The notes beneath the pieces are model-generated. The model searched no databases. It worked only from the letters and a program-made list of their open reading frames with translations, and was not told the origin of the DNA. 21,059 nt of DNA from Bacillota bacterium (GTDB lineage Bacteria > Bacillota > Bacilli > Alicyclobacillales > SLC66): the NCBI GenBank assembly GCA_021846145.1, contig JAJZCJ010000018.1, positions 1 through 21,059 on the forward strand, given 5' to 3'. The stretch's first letter is position 1. The number at the start of each line of letters is the position of its first letter. The position numbers and the translations under genes are program-made. This document shows, one piece after another, positions 14,913 through 21,059 of the stretch.

Positions 14913-14942
14913 TCATATTTTATAGGTCATCTTGCATACATC
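14913..14942 (+). promoter_or_regulatory. sigma-E-type promoter of the MciZ-like gene
   Basis: TCATATT (14913-14919) fits the sigma-E -35 consensus kmATAtt fully. A 15-base spacer follows, then CATACATC (14935-14942), which matches cATAcAnT except at the last base. Transcription would begin near 14949, only about 12 bases before the ATG at 14961, so the ribosome-binding site lies at the very 5' end of the message. B. subtilis mciZ is a sigma-E gene, which agrees. Confidence 0.6.
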
Positions 14943-14960
14943 AGTACAAGAGGTGATCAC

Positions 14961-15110
14961 ATGTACATTTATTTTAGTGCTCGCAAGTTAATTCTCAAGG
15001 GTACCCCAACCCAAGTGTACAACATGCTTCGTATGCTTTGCGAAAACGAACAAGAGTCTCTTGGTGATTGGCTGAAGCGTCACACTACCATAAATAAACC
15101 CCGCGAGTGA
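14961..15110 (+). CDS. mciZ: MciZ-like inhibitor of FtsZ assembly, 49 aa
   Basis: MciZ is a short mother-cell protein made early in sporulation that caps FtsZ filaments and blocks further Z-rings. This ORF starts at ATG 14961, 5 bases after AGAGGTG, and encodes 49 residues: a predicted beta-strand (YIYFSARKLILKG, 2-14), an amphipathic helix (PTQVYNMLRMLCE, 16-28) and a second helix with LGDWLKRH (34-41). Aligned by eye with the recalled B. subtilis MciZ, the strand VVLVGKAWEI matches LILKGTPTQV and VKDWI matches LGDWL, with nearly equal spacing. It is divergent from nudF and preceded by a sigma-E-type promoter, both expected of mciZ. Its last bases overlap the terminator of the opposing methylmalonyl-CoA operon. 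The assignment rests on a weak, short alignment plus strong context. Confidence 0.7.
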   Translation: MYIYFSARKLILKGTPTQVYNMLRMLCENEQESLGDWLKRHTTINKPRE

Positions 15111-15120
15111 CAGTGCGGGG
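15099..15120 (-). terminator. intrinsic terminator of the methylmalonyl-CoA operon
   Basis: On the minus strand the dyad CCCCGC-(10 bases)-GCGGGG is followed by the T-rich GTTTATTTAT. It begins 18 bases beyond the stop of the M20 peptidase gene, the last gene of the operon. The same hairpin covers the final codons and stop of the convergent MciZ-like gene; on the plus strand no T-run follows, so termination there should be weaker. Confidence 0.75.
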
Positions 15121-15137
15121 CGATGCTCAGTCGTTGC

Positions 15138-16274
15138 TTATGCGTATTGTAAACTTGCTCTAATGATCTCTATAATTAATTCAGCGCCGCGTACGAGTTC
15201 TGCGATGCCAATCCACTCTTCAAGCGTGTGCACTTGTTGGTACCCCATTGCTAAATTAAGTACAGGAATACCTTTGCTCGCAATCACGTTGGCATCACTT
15301 CCCCCACCAGTGGGGCCAAAATGGGGAACGAGGTTCATAGCGGCCATCGCATTTCTAATAATATCATGCAAAAAAGAATCTCTATCAATGTGAAGCGCTG
15401 GATAACTATCCATCCACTGCAACTCAACTTGAGCTCCATACTCATCAGCCGTCTCTTTCAGTGCACGAGTCATGTCTGCCACTTGTGCTGTCAACTTACC
15501 TGATTTGAGACTACGAACTTCGGCATGAAATTCCACGCGATCACAGACAATATTAGTCGCAATACCACCTTTTATCATGCCAATATTAGAAGTGGTTTCT
15601 TCATCTATTCTTCCTAATTTCATTTTGGCAATGGCTTTCGCCGTCACTTCCACCGCACTAATTCCTTTTTCCGGGGCAATTCCTGCATGAGCGGCTTTAC
15701 CTAACACACGTGCATGTAGTTTAGTCTGTGCAGGCCCTGCAGTAACGACAAATCCAAGTGGTCCACTTGAATCAAACACAAATCCAAACTCCGCTTCTAG
15801 TCTAGCGCGTTCCAGTGCTTTTGCCCCTAATAAACCAGCCTCTTCGCATACCGTAAACACCACTTCAAGCGGCGGATGAGGCTCCTTTTCTTTACTTAAC
15901 ATGCGCAGTAAATGTAATATTCCTGCAATGCCAGCCTTGTCATCTGCACCAAGCACGGTCTTGCCATCGCTTGTGATGCGATCCTCATGCCGGATTGGCT
16001 GCACGCCTAATCCTGGTGCCGCTGTATCCATATGTGCCATGAGCAAGATTGTTTTTTTGCCAAGTTCTCCTGGCACGCGCACAATCAGGTTACCTGAGCT
16101 ACCCCCGACCATTGCTGCTGCGCCATCTTCTTCTACTTCATAGCCCAGTTCTTCTACAACACCGCGGATATAAGCGGCCACATTCGCTTCATCCCGCGAT
16201 TCACTTGAGATAGTTACCAGTGTCATAAAGTCGGCAATAAGTCCTTCACGATCCACTTGAACGACGCTGTTCAT
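15138..16274 (-). CDS. M20 family metallopeptidase (PepT/YqjE-like)
   Basis: Zinc-dependent amidohydrolase or aminopeptidase of family M20, near tripeptidase PepT and B. subtilis YqjE; the natural substrate is unknown. The start is uncertain. ATG at 16274, with AAAGGGG and ATAGGG upstream, gives 378 aa, while TTG at 16307 (389 aa) has no ribosome-binding site. Metal and catalytic residues are visible: MAHMDTAAPG (H81, D83), GADDKAG (D111) and CEEAGLLG (E144/E145), then the FDSSG loop, an insertion dimerisation domain and GGGSDANV near the C-terminus. It follows the carboxyltransferase gene by about 40 bases. B. subtilis yqjD and yqjE have the same order, which suggests a functional link that is not understood. 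Confidence 0.88.
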   Translation of the reverse strand: MNSVVQVDREGLIADFMTLVTISSESRDEANVAAYIRGVVEELGYEVEEDGAAAMVGGSSGNLIVRVPGELGKKTILLMAHMDTAAPGLGVQPIRHEDRITSDGKTVLGADDKAGIAGILHLLRMLSKEKEPHPPLEVVFTVCEEAGLLGAKALERARLEAEFGFVFDSSGPLGFVVTAGPAQTKLHARVLGKAAHAGIAPEKGISAVEVTAKAIAKMKLGRIDEETTSNIGMIKGGIATNIVCDRVEFHAEVRSLKSGKLTAQVADMTRALKETADEYGAQVELQWMDSYPALHIDRDSFLHDIIRNAMAAMNLVPHFGPTGGGSDANVIASKGIPVLNLAMGYQQVHTLEEWIGIAELVRGAELIIEIIRASLQYA

Positions 16275-16314
16275 GAGCCCTATCGTCCCCTTTAAGGCGT
16301 ATTCCAATGCACTA

Positions 16315-17856
16315 TTACAAAGGAATATTGCCGTGTTTTTTCGGCATGCGAACCTCTTCTTTATTACGCAACATCTCTAGTGCATCAATCAGTTTGGAGC
16401 GCGTCTCGCGAGGGTCAATAACATCGTCGATCATGCCTGCAGCTGCTGCGATATACGGGTTGACAAAGCGCTCCTTATATTCCGAAATTTTTTGTGCACG
16501 AGTAGCTTCTGGACTGTCACTTTGAGCGATTTCCCGCGCATAAATGATATTCGCCGCGCCCTCTGGACCCATCACTGCGACTTCGCCGGTGGGCCAAGAA
16601 AGTACCAAATCTGCGCCAATTGACTTTGAATTGAGCGCAACATAGGCACCACCATAGGCTTTGCGCAAAATGACAGTAATTTTTGGCACCACCGCTTCTG
16701 AATATGCGTAGAGAATTTTCGCGCCATGACGAATGATACCACGGTGCTCCTGCATGATTCCTGGAATAAACCCGGTGACATCTTCAAAAGTGATAATTGG
16801 GATATTAAACGAATCACAAAAACGGATGAAACGCGCAATTTTATCAGAGGAATCAATGTCAAGTCCACCAGCCATATACTTCGGTTGATTTGCAATAATC
16901 CCTACTGAATACCCATCCATACGAGCAAACCCAACCACGGCATTTTTTGCAAATGTCGGCATCACTTCAAGAAAATCTCCAAAATCCACAACTTGTTTGA
17001 TTACCTGCAACACATCGTATACTTTCGAACTGTCCACTGGCACCAAACGCAACATTTCTTCATCTGCTGCCCGTTGTTCGTCAGGGGCAACACGTGGCGG
17101 CATTTCTTTGTGGTTTTGTGGCAAATATGCAAGTAATTGACGAACGCCTGCAAATACCTCTTCTTCCGTTGGCGCTGTAAAGTGAGCCACACCGCTTACG
17201 CTAGAGTGGACTTTCGCACCCCCTAGATCTTCCGATGATATGACCTCACCTGTCACCGTTCCAATCACTTTAGGCCCAGTGATAAACATCTGGCTTGTTT
17301 TTTCTACCATAAAAATAAAATCAGTAATCGCAGGCGAATATACCGCCCCACCAGCGCAAGGTCCCAAAATCACAGAAATTTGCGGAACCACGCCACTATA
17401 TATGGCATTTCGATAAAAAACATGTCCATAACCATCCAGTGATTCTACGCCTTCCTGAATGCGAGCGCCGCCAGAATCATTGAGCCCCAATACAGGTGCC
17501 CCATTTTGAGCCGCTAGATCCATGATATTGGCAATTTTTTTGCCGTGCATTTCACCAAGTGATCCCCCAAATACAGTAAAATCCTGAGCGAACACAAAAA
17601 CAACTCGACCGGCAATTTTACCCCAACCGGTCACGACTCCTTCAGCCGGAACTTCCATGTGTTCCATACCAAAATGAGAGCCACTGTGTTCAATGAATGC
17701 CCCAATTTCTCGAAAAGTCCCCGCATCCAGCATCATTTCTATGCGTTCTCTCGCCGTATATTTCCCTTTTTCATGTTGCGATAAAATCCGCTTATCTCCG
17801 CCGCCTCGTTCGATTTTTTGTCGACGATCTTCTAGTTCGTGTAATTTATTCTCCAC
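16315..17856 (-). CDS. acyl-CoA carboxylase carboxyltransferase subunit (propionyl-CoA carboxylase beta / MmdA type)
   Basis: Carboxyltransferase that moves CO2 between biotin and the alpha-carbon of propionyl-CoA/methylmalonyl-CoA, either as propionyl-CoA carboxylase beta or as methylmalonyl-CoA decarboxylase alpha. The 513 residues form two crotonase-like halves. The first oxyanion loop is GLNDSGGARIQEG (about 124-136); the second half has FEDVTGFIPG and RKAYGGAYVALNSK. The start chosen is GTG at 17856, 8 bases after AAGGAG. That site lies in the last codons of the upstream gene, whose TAG ends 5 bases before the start, so translation is coupled. No biotin carboxylase, biotin carrier or decarboxylase membrane subunit is present nearby, so its partners must be encoded elsewhere and the reaction direction cannot be decided here. 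Confidence 0.9.
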   Translation of the reverse strand: MENKLHELEDRRQKIERGGGDKRILSQHEKGKYTARERIEMMLDAGTFREIGAFIEHSGSHFGMEHMEVPAEGVVTGWGKIAGRVVFVFAQDFTVFGGSLGEMHGKKIANIMDLAAQNGAPVLGLNDSGGARIQEGVESLDGYGHVFYRNAIYSGVVPQISVILGPCAGGAVYSPAITDFIFMVEKTSQMFITGPKVIGTVTGEVISSEDLGGAKVHSSVSGVAHFTAPTEEEVFAGVRQLLAYLPQNHKEMPPRVAPDEQRAADEEMLRLVPVDSSKVYDVLQVIKQVVDFGDFLEVMPTFAKNAVVGFARMDGYSVGIIANQPKYMAGGLDIDSSDKIARFIRFCDSFNIPIITFEDVTGFIPGIMQEHRGIIRHGAKILYAYSEAVVPKITVILRKAYGGAYVALNSKSIGADLVLSWPTGEVAVMGPEGAANIIYAREIAQSDSPEATRAQKISEYKERFVNPYIAAAAGMIDDVIDPRETRSKLIDALEMLRNKEEVRMPKKHGNIPL

Positions 17857-17861
17857 TCGCA

Positions 17862-18689
17862 CTACTCCTTATTAATAATTTGACAGTATTCAGTCAACAC
17901 CCCAAAACTGCTTTTCGGATGAATAAAGGCAATTGATTTATCCTGTCCACCTGGCCTTGGCATTTCATCAATGAGGCGATGACCCGCTTGTCTTGATTTT
18001 TCAATCCATTCTGCCACATTGTCCACACGATATGCGATGTGATGCATGCCAGGTCCCTTTGCTGCGATAAATTTGCCAATAGGTCCTTCATCGTCGGTGG
18101 AAAAGAGCAATTCAATATGTAATTCTCCGGCTTGCAAAAAAACTGCTCGCACCTGTTGATCATGGATTTCTTCTTCATGAACTACAGAAAACCCTAGATG
18201 ATCGCGATAAAAAGCAAGTGTTTGTTCAAGGTTCGCAACAGCAATTCCGATATGATCCACTTGCGATGGAGGATCAAACAGCACCATATCATGCCGCCCA
18301 CTTACGTGGTGGCGAATATATTCTGCCATTTCACCAATCGTGCTACCTGGCGTAAAGACTTCGGCCAATCCTCTGTTTTTGAGTGCGACGACATCATCAG
18401 GAGGAATGACGCCTCCGCCAATAATTAGCATGTCATCGATCCCCCGACTATGTAGGCCTTCCACGACAGCGGGAAAAAGCGTCATATGCGCACCTGACAA
18501 TGAAGATAAGCCGATGCAATCTACGTCTTCTTGGATCGCTGTCACTATGATTTGTTCGACAGTTTGGCGCAACCCAGTATAAATAACCTCCAATCCTTCA
18601 TCGCGAAGACCTTGCGCTACGACGAGTGCCCCGCGATCATGACCATCCAGTCCTGGTTTGGCAATGAGGACACGTATCGGTTGATTCAT
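17862..18689 (-). CDS. fused methylmalonyl-CoA mutase B12-binding subunit and methylmalonyl-CoA epimerase
   Basis: Two proteins in one 275-residue chain with no stop or frameshift between them. Residues 4-130 are the cobalamin-binding subunit of an acyl-CoA mutase: KPGLDGHDRG contains the DxHxxG signature (D15, H17 as cobalt ligand, G20), followed by LSSLSGAHM (61-69) and IIGGGVIPPDD (89-99). After a linker of about 12 residues, 143-273 form a vicinal-oxygen-chelate domain of methylmalonyl-CoA epimerase type: VDHIGIAV (H146), HIELL (191-195), GMHHIAYRVDN (H216/H217) and a C-terminal VLTEYCQ (E267), the expected metal ligands. The epimerase supplies the (R)-methylmalonyl-CoA that the mutase uses, so fusion joins consecutive steps. 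The ATG at 18689 lies 8 bases after GGAGGG and 21 bases past the large-subunit stop. Confidence 0.93.
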   Translation of the reverse strand: MNQPIRVLIAKPGLDGHDRGALVVAQGLRDEGLEVIYTGLRQTVEQIIVTAIQEDVDCIGLSSLSGAHMTLFPAVVEGLHSRGIDDMLIIGGGVIPPDDVVALKNRGLAEVFTPGSTIGEMAEYIRHHVSGRHDMVLFDPPSQVDHIGIAVANLEQTLAFYRDHLGFSVVHEEEIHDQQVRAVFLQAGELHIELLFSTDDEGPIGKFIAAKGPGMHHIAYRVDNVAEWIEKSRQAGHRLIDEMPRPGGQDKSIAFIHPKSSFGVLTEYCQIINKE

Positions 18690-18710
18690 TTGGATAACCC
18701 TCCTTTATCA

Positions 18711-20303
18711 TTAAACTGGTCTGTACTCACCAAACTCTTCTCTTAGCACATCGGAAATTTCTCCGAGCGTCGCGTACACGCGAACTGCGCTTAAAATATA
18801 AGGCATGAGGTTGTCAGCGCCTTTAGCGGCGTTTTTCAGTGCCACTAGCGTCGACTCCACCGCTTGATTATCGCGCGTTGTTTTGAGTGCTAGTAAATTT
18901 GCCTTCGCATCACGCTCAATGCGTTCATCTACGCGTAATAGCTCAGGCATTTGCTCATTTTCCATCGTAAATGCATTGACCCCTACGACTACCTCGTCTT
19001 TGCGCTCAATGGCACGTTGGGTTTCATAGGCGGCATTGTGTATTTCCCGTTGCATGTACCCTTGTTCAATCGCACTTACTGCACCGCCCATGTCTTCAAT
19101 CACGTGCAGATAATCAAGCACCCGTTGCTCAATTTGATCTGTGAGTGCCTCCACATAATACGATCCACCGAGTGGATCCACGGTATCGCCCGCCCCACTC
19201 TCATAAGCGATGATTTGTTGTGTGCGCAAGGCGATTCTCGCCGAATCCTCAGTTGGCAATGCCAGTGCTTCATCCCTAGAATTCGTATGTAAGCTTTGTG
19301 TGCCGCCAAGAACGGCAGCAAGTGCCTGTAATGTGACACGAACGATGTTGTTGTCAGGCTGTTGAGCCGTAAGCGTAGAACCACCCGTTTGCGTGTGGAA
19401 GCGTAATTGCAAAGATTTCGGGTTCTTCGCGCCGAATTCATCTTGCATCATGCGCGCCCATATCCTTCGTGCCGCCCGATATTTCGCAATTTCTTCAAAA
19501 AATAAGTTATGTGCATTAAAGAAAAAGGAGAGCCTTGGCGCAAATTCATCAATATGTAACCCGGCACTGAGCGCGGCATGTACGTAAGCGCGTGCGTTGG
19601 CCAGTGTAAACGCCACCTCTTGCACAGCCGTGCTGCCTGCTTCGCGAATGTGGTAGCCACTGATGCTGATGGTATTAAATTTGGGAAGATTTTTAGCACA
19701 AAATTCGAAGATGTTGGTGATCAAGCGCATCGACGGTGCAGGAGGAAATATGTAGGTGCCACGAGCAACGTATTCTTTTAAGATGTCATTTTGGATCGTG
19801 CCAGAAAGTTGATCCATCGACACTCCTTGCTTTTCACCAACAGCGATGTACATTGCCAAAAGCACCGCGGCAGGCGCATTAATAGTCATCGAAGTACTCA
19901 CTTGATCCAGCGGAATTTGATCAAATAACACTTCCATGTCGGCTAATGAAGAGATAGATACCCCCACTTTCCCCACTTCTCCAAAGGCAAAAGGATGATC
20001 CGCATCATAGCCAATTTGGGTGGGTAAATCAAAAGCTGTCGATAACCCTGTCTGCCCCTGTTGCAACAAGTAGCGAAAACGCTCGTTGGTCTGCTGTGCG
20101 CTGCCAAAACCAGCATACTGACGCATGGTCCAGAACCTGCCACGATACATGGTGGATTGCACGCCCCGTGTAAACGGATACGCGCCTGGCTCGCCTAATC
20201 GCGTCTGCAAGTTGTCAGCAAGCTCAGATTCATGGTAAACTCGCTGCACCTCAATGCCAGCAGAGGTCGTAAAAACATCTTTCCGCTCATTATTATTGCC
20301 CAA
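18711..20303 (-). CDS. methylmalonyl-CoA mutase large (substrate-binding) subunit
   Basis: Adenosylcobalamin-dependent isomerisation of (R)-methylmalonyl-CoA to succinyl-CoA. The 530 residues cover only the substrate-binding TIM barrel; the B12 domain is in the next gene, as in two-subunit mutases. Such subunits can also be isobutyryl- or 2-hydroxyisobutyryl-CoA mutases. Here RQYAG has Tyr63, and KEYVARGTY has Arg181, 118 residues later. These match Tyr89 and Arg207 of Propionibacterium mutase with the same spacing; isobutyryl-CoA mutase has Phe and Gln there. This supports methylmalonyl-CoA as substrate. Other family blocks are [34 protein letters not shown] and [17 protein letters not shown]. 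The TTG start at 20303 lies 6 bases after GGGGTGA. No MeaB/ArgK chaperone gene follows. Confidence 0.94.
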   Translation of the reverse strand: MGNNNERKDVFTTSAGIEVQRVYHESELADNLQTRLGEPGAYPFTRGVQSTMYRGRFWTMRQYAGFGSAQQTNERFRYLLQQGQTGLSTAFDLPTQIGYDADHPFAFGEVGKVGVSISSLADMEVLFDQIPLDQVSTSMTINAPAAVLLAMYIAVGEKQGVSMDQLSGTIQNDILKEYVARGTYIFPPAPSMRLITNIFEFCAKNLPKFNTISISGYHIREAGSTAVQEVAFTLANARAYVHAALSAGLHIDEFAPRLSFFFNAHNLFFEEIAKYRAARRIWARMMQDEFGAKNPKSLQLRFHTQTGGSTLTAQQPDNNIVRVTLQALAAVLGGTQSLHTNSRDEALALPTEDSARIALRTQQIIAYESGAGDTVDPLGGSYYVEALTDQIEQRVLDYLHVIEDMGGAVSAIEQGYMQREIHNAAYETQRAIERKDEVVVGVNAFTMENEQMPELLRVDERIERDAKANLLALKTTRDNQAVESTLVALKNAAKGADNLMPYILSAVRVYATLGEISDVLREEFGEYRPV

Positions 20304-20336
20304 TTTTTGTCACCCCGAAATAATAATCATACGTTG

Positions 20337-20345
20337 AGTATAACA
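20337..20345 (-). promoter_or_regulatory. extended -10 of the methylmalonyl-CoA operon promoter
   Basis: On the minus strand, TGT-TATACT (20345-20337) is an extended -10 element lying about 35 bases before the TTG start of the mutase large subunit. No convincing -35 is present at 17-18 bases, which is common for TGn promoters or for activator-dependent ones. Confidence 0.5.
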
Positions 20346-20350
20346 CATTT

Positions 20351-20434
20351 GCGAAATTTGCCTCTTGATGGTCAAAAATTCGCAAGATCGCAACAACAAA
20401 TTGTAAAATTGGGTTGCGTTAAGTACTACAATTT
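20351..20434. repeat. cluster of inverted repeats between the mcm operon and mdh
   Basis: Three dyads crowd the 200-base divergent interval. GCGAAATTT (20351-20359) pairs with AAAATTCGC (20375-20383), 8 of 9. CGCAAC (20389-20394) pairs with GTTGCG (20413-20418). AAATTGTA (20398-20405) pairs perfectly with TACAATTT (20427-20434). None has a T-run typical of terminators. They lie just upstream of the mutase promoter element and before mdh, where operators would be expected. Which protein binds is unknown. The rest of the interval shows only weak -10-like matches for mdh, such as TGA-TATAAA at 20471-20479. Confidence 0.45.
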
Positions 20435-20504
20435 CGTTACTCTTATAAGGGTAGATAGCCGAACGCAAAATGATATAAATATGATTAAAGGAGTGGACAA
20501 ACCT

Positions 20505-21059
20505 TTGAAACGTGCAAAAATTACTGTTGTAGGTGCCGGTAACGTCGGCGCATCAGTCGCTCTCTATGCGGCGATGAAAGAATTAGGGGACATTGTCATC
20601 ACTGACATCGTCGAGGGTGTGCCGCAAGGCAAAGCGCTTGACATGCAAGAAGCAGCGCCGGTTATTGGCTTTAGCAATAACATAATCGGAGCTAATTCAT
20701 ATGACGAAACCGCAGACTCAGATGTCATCGTAATCACAGCAGGCATCGCCCGCAAACCAGGCATGAGCCGCGACGATCTTGTCGATACTAATGTAAAAGT
20801 CATTCGCTCTGTCGTCAAAGAAGTAGCACCCCGCTCACCAAACGCCAAACTAGTGCTAGTCACCAATCCTGCGGACGTGATGGCACAAGTTGCTTTTCAA
20901 GAAAGCGGCTTCCCGGCAGAACGCATCATCGGTCTTGGCGGCGTACTCGATTCCGCACGCTTTCGCACCTTTATCGCACTTGAACTCGGCGTCTCCGTAG
21001 AAGACATTACAGCTGTTGTGCTTGGCGGTCACGGCGATGACATGGTGCCACTCGTACGC
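20505..21059 (+). CDS. mdh: malate dehydrogenase (LDH-like, NAD-dependent), 3' end outside window
   Basis: Oxidises malate to oxaloacetate in the TCA cycle. The 185 visible residues contain the NAD-binding [12 protein letters not shown] (8-19) and D34 at the end of the second strand, favouring NAD over NADP. Also present are the mobile loop [17 protein letters not shown] with substrate arginines (R83, R89), VTNPADVM (119-126) and the catalytic [10 protein letters not shown] (H176). Substrate-loop Arg in place of the lactate dehydrogenase Gln indicates malate. The start is TTG at 20505, 11 bases after AAAGGAG; a GTG at 20493 overlaps that site and is less likely. The frame is open to the last base. 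It is divergent from the methylmalonyl-CoA operon. Confidence 0.95.
   Translation, partial: MKRAKITVVGAGNVGASVALYAAMKELGDIVITDIVEGVPQGKALDMQEAAPVIGFSNNIIGANSYDETADSDVIVITAGIARKPGMSRDDLVDTNVKVIRSVVKEVAPRSPNAKLVLVTNPADVMAQVAFQESGFPAERIIGLGGVLDSARFRTFIALELGVSVEDITAVVLGGHGDDMVPLVR

Noticed and set aside
14919..14949. Vegetative promoter for nudF (TTGTAC, 19 bases, TATAAA on the minus strand)
   Set aside because: The spacer is too long and the predicted start falls on the ribosome-binding site; it also coincides with the sigma-E promoter of the opposite gene.
14865..14960. N-terminal extension of the MciZ-like frame
   Set aside because: The frame is open upstream, but the added residues run through the nudF start and the sigma-E promoter; the ATG at 14961 has its own ribosome-binding site.
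1..21059. Mobile elements, prophage, CRISPR, tRNA or rRNA genes
   Set aside because: No transposase, paired terminal repeats, spaced direct repeats or cloverleaf/rRNA sequence was recognised; XerD is the housekeeping recombinase by its neighbours.

Overview
The window is a chromosomal segment of a spore-forming Bacillota. The spoIIA operon, sigF, spoVAC-D-E, dacF, an MciZ-like protein and the xerD-deoB-pdp neighbourhood are laid out much as in Bacillus and Geobacillus. The moderate base composition, heavy use of TTG and GTG starts behind strong Shine-Dalgarno sites, and the methylmalonyl-CoA genes would fit an Alicyclobacillaceae-type organism. That placement is inference; no rRNA or other taxonomic marker is present.

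Layout. Positions 1-1325 hold the 3' part of a plus-strand S11 D,D-carboxypeptidase. A short minus-strand ORF (54 codons) and lysA (diaminopimelate decarboxylase) converge on it. Next, all on the minus strand, come the forespore genes in transcription order spoIIAA-spoIIAB-sigF-spoVAC-spoVAD-spoVAE (6442 down to 2933). They carry a clear sigma-H-type promoter in front of spoIIAA and a forespore-type promoter candidate in front of spoVAC. A plus-strand HTH/TPR regulator (6613-7923) diverges from spoIIAA and converges on dacF, so it separates dacF from spoIIA.

From 14898 down to 9193 is a closely spaced minus-strand run: nudF, an RNHCP zinc-ribbon protein, ald, a 50-residue membrane ORF, xerD, deoB and pdp. 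It covers nucleotide hydrolysis, alanine dehydrogenation (often linked to sporulation), chromosome dimer resolution and (deoxy)nucleoside salvage. Divergent from nudF is a 49-residue MciZ-like ORF behind a sigma-E-type promoter.

From 20303 down to 15138 is a propionate/methylmalonyl-CoA operon: mutase large subunit, a fused protein that joins the mutase B12-binding subunit to methylmalonyl-CoA epimerase, a biotin-dependent carboxyltransferase subunit, and an M20 peptidase. It ends in a hairpin terminator. Divergent from it is mdh (malate dehydrogenase), cut by the window end. The dyad-rich 200-base interval between them may coordinate entry of succinyl-CoA into the TCA cycle with malate oxidation (inference).

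No rRNA, tRNA, CRISPR array, insertion sequence or prophage was recognised. The least ordinary items are the B12-subunit/epimerase fusion, the MciZ-like gene with its matching promoter, the TPR regulator embedded in the spoIIA-dacF locus, and two short ORFs with strong ribosome-binding sites.
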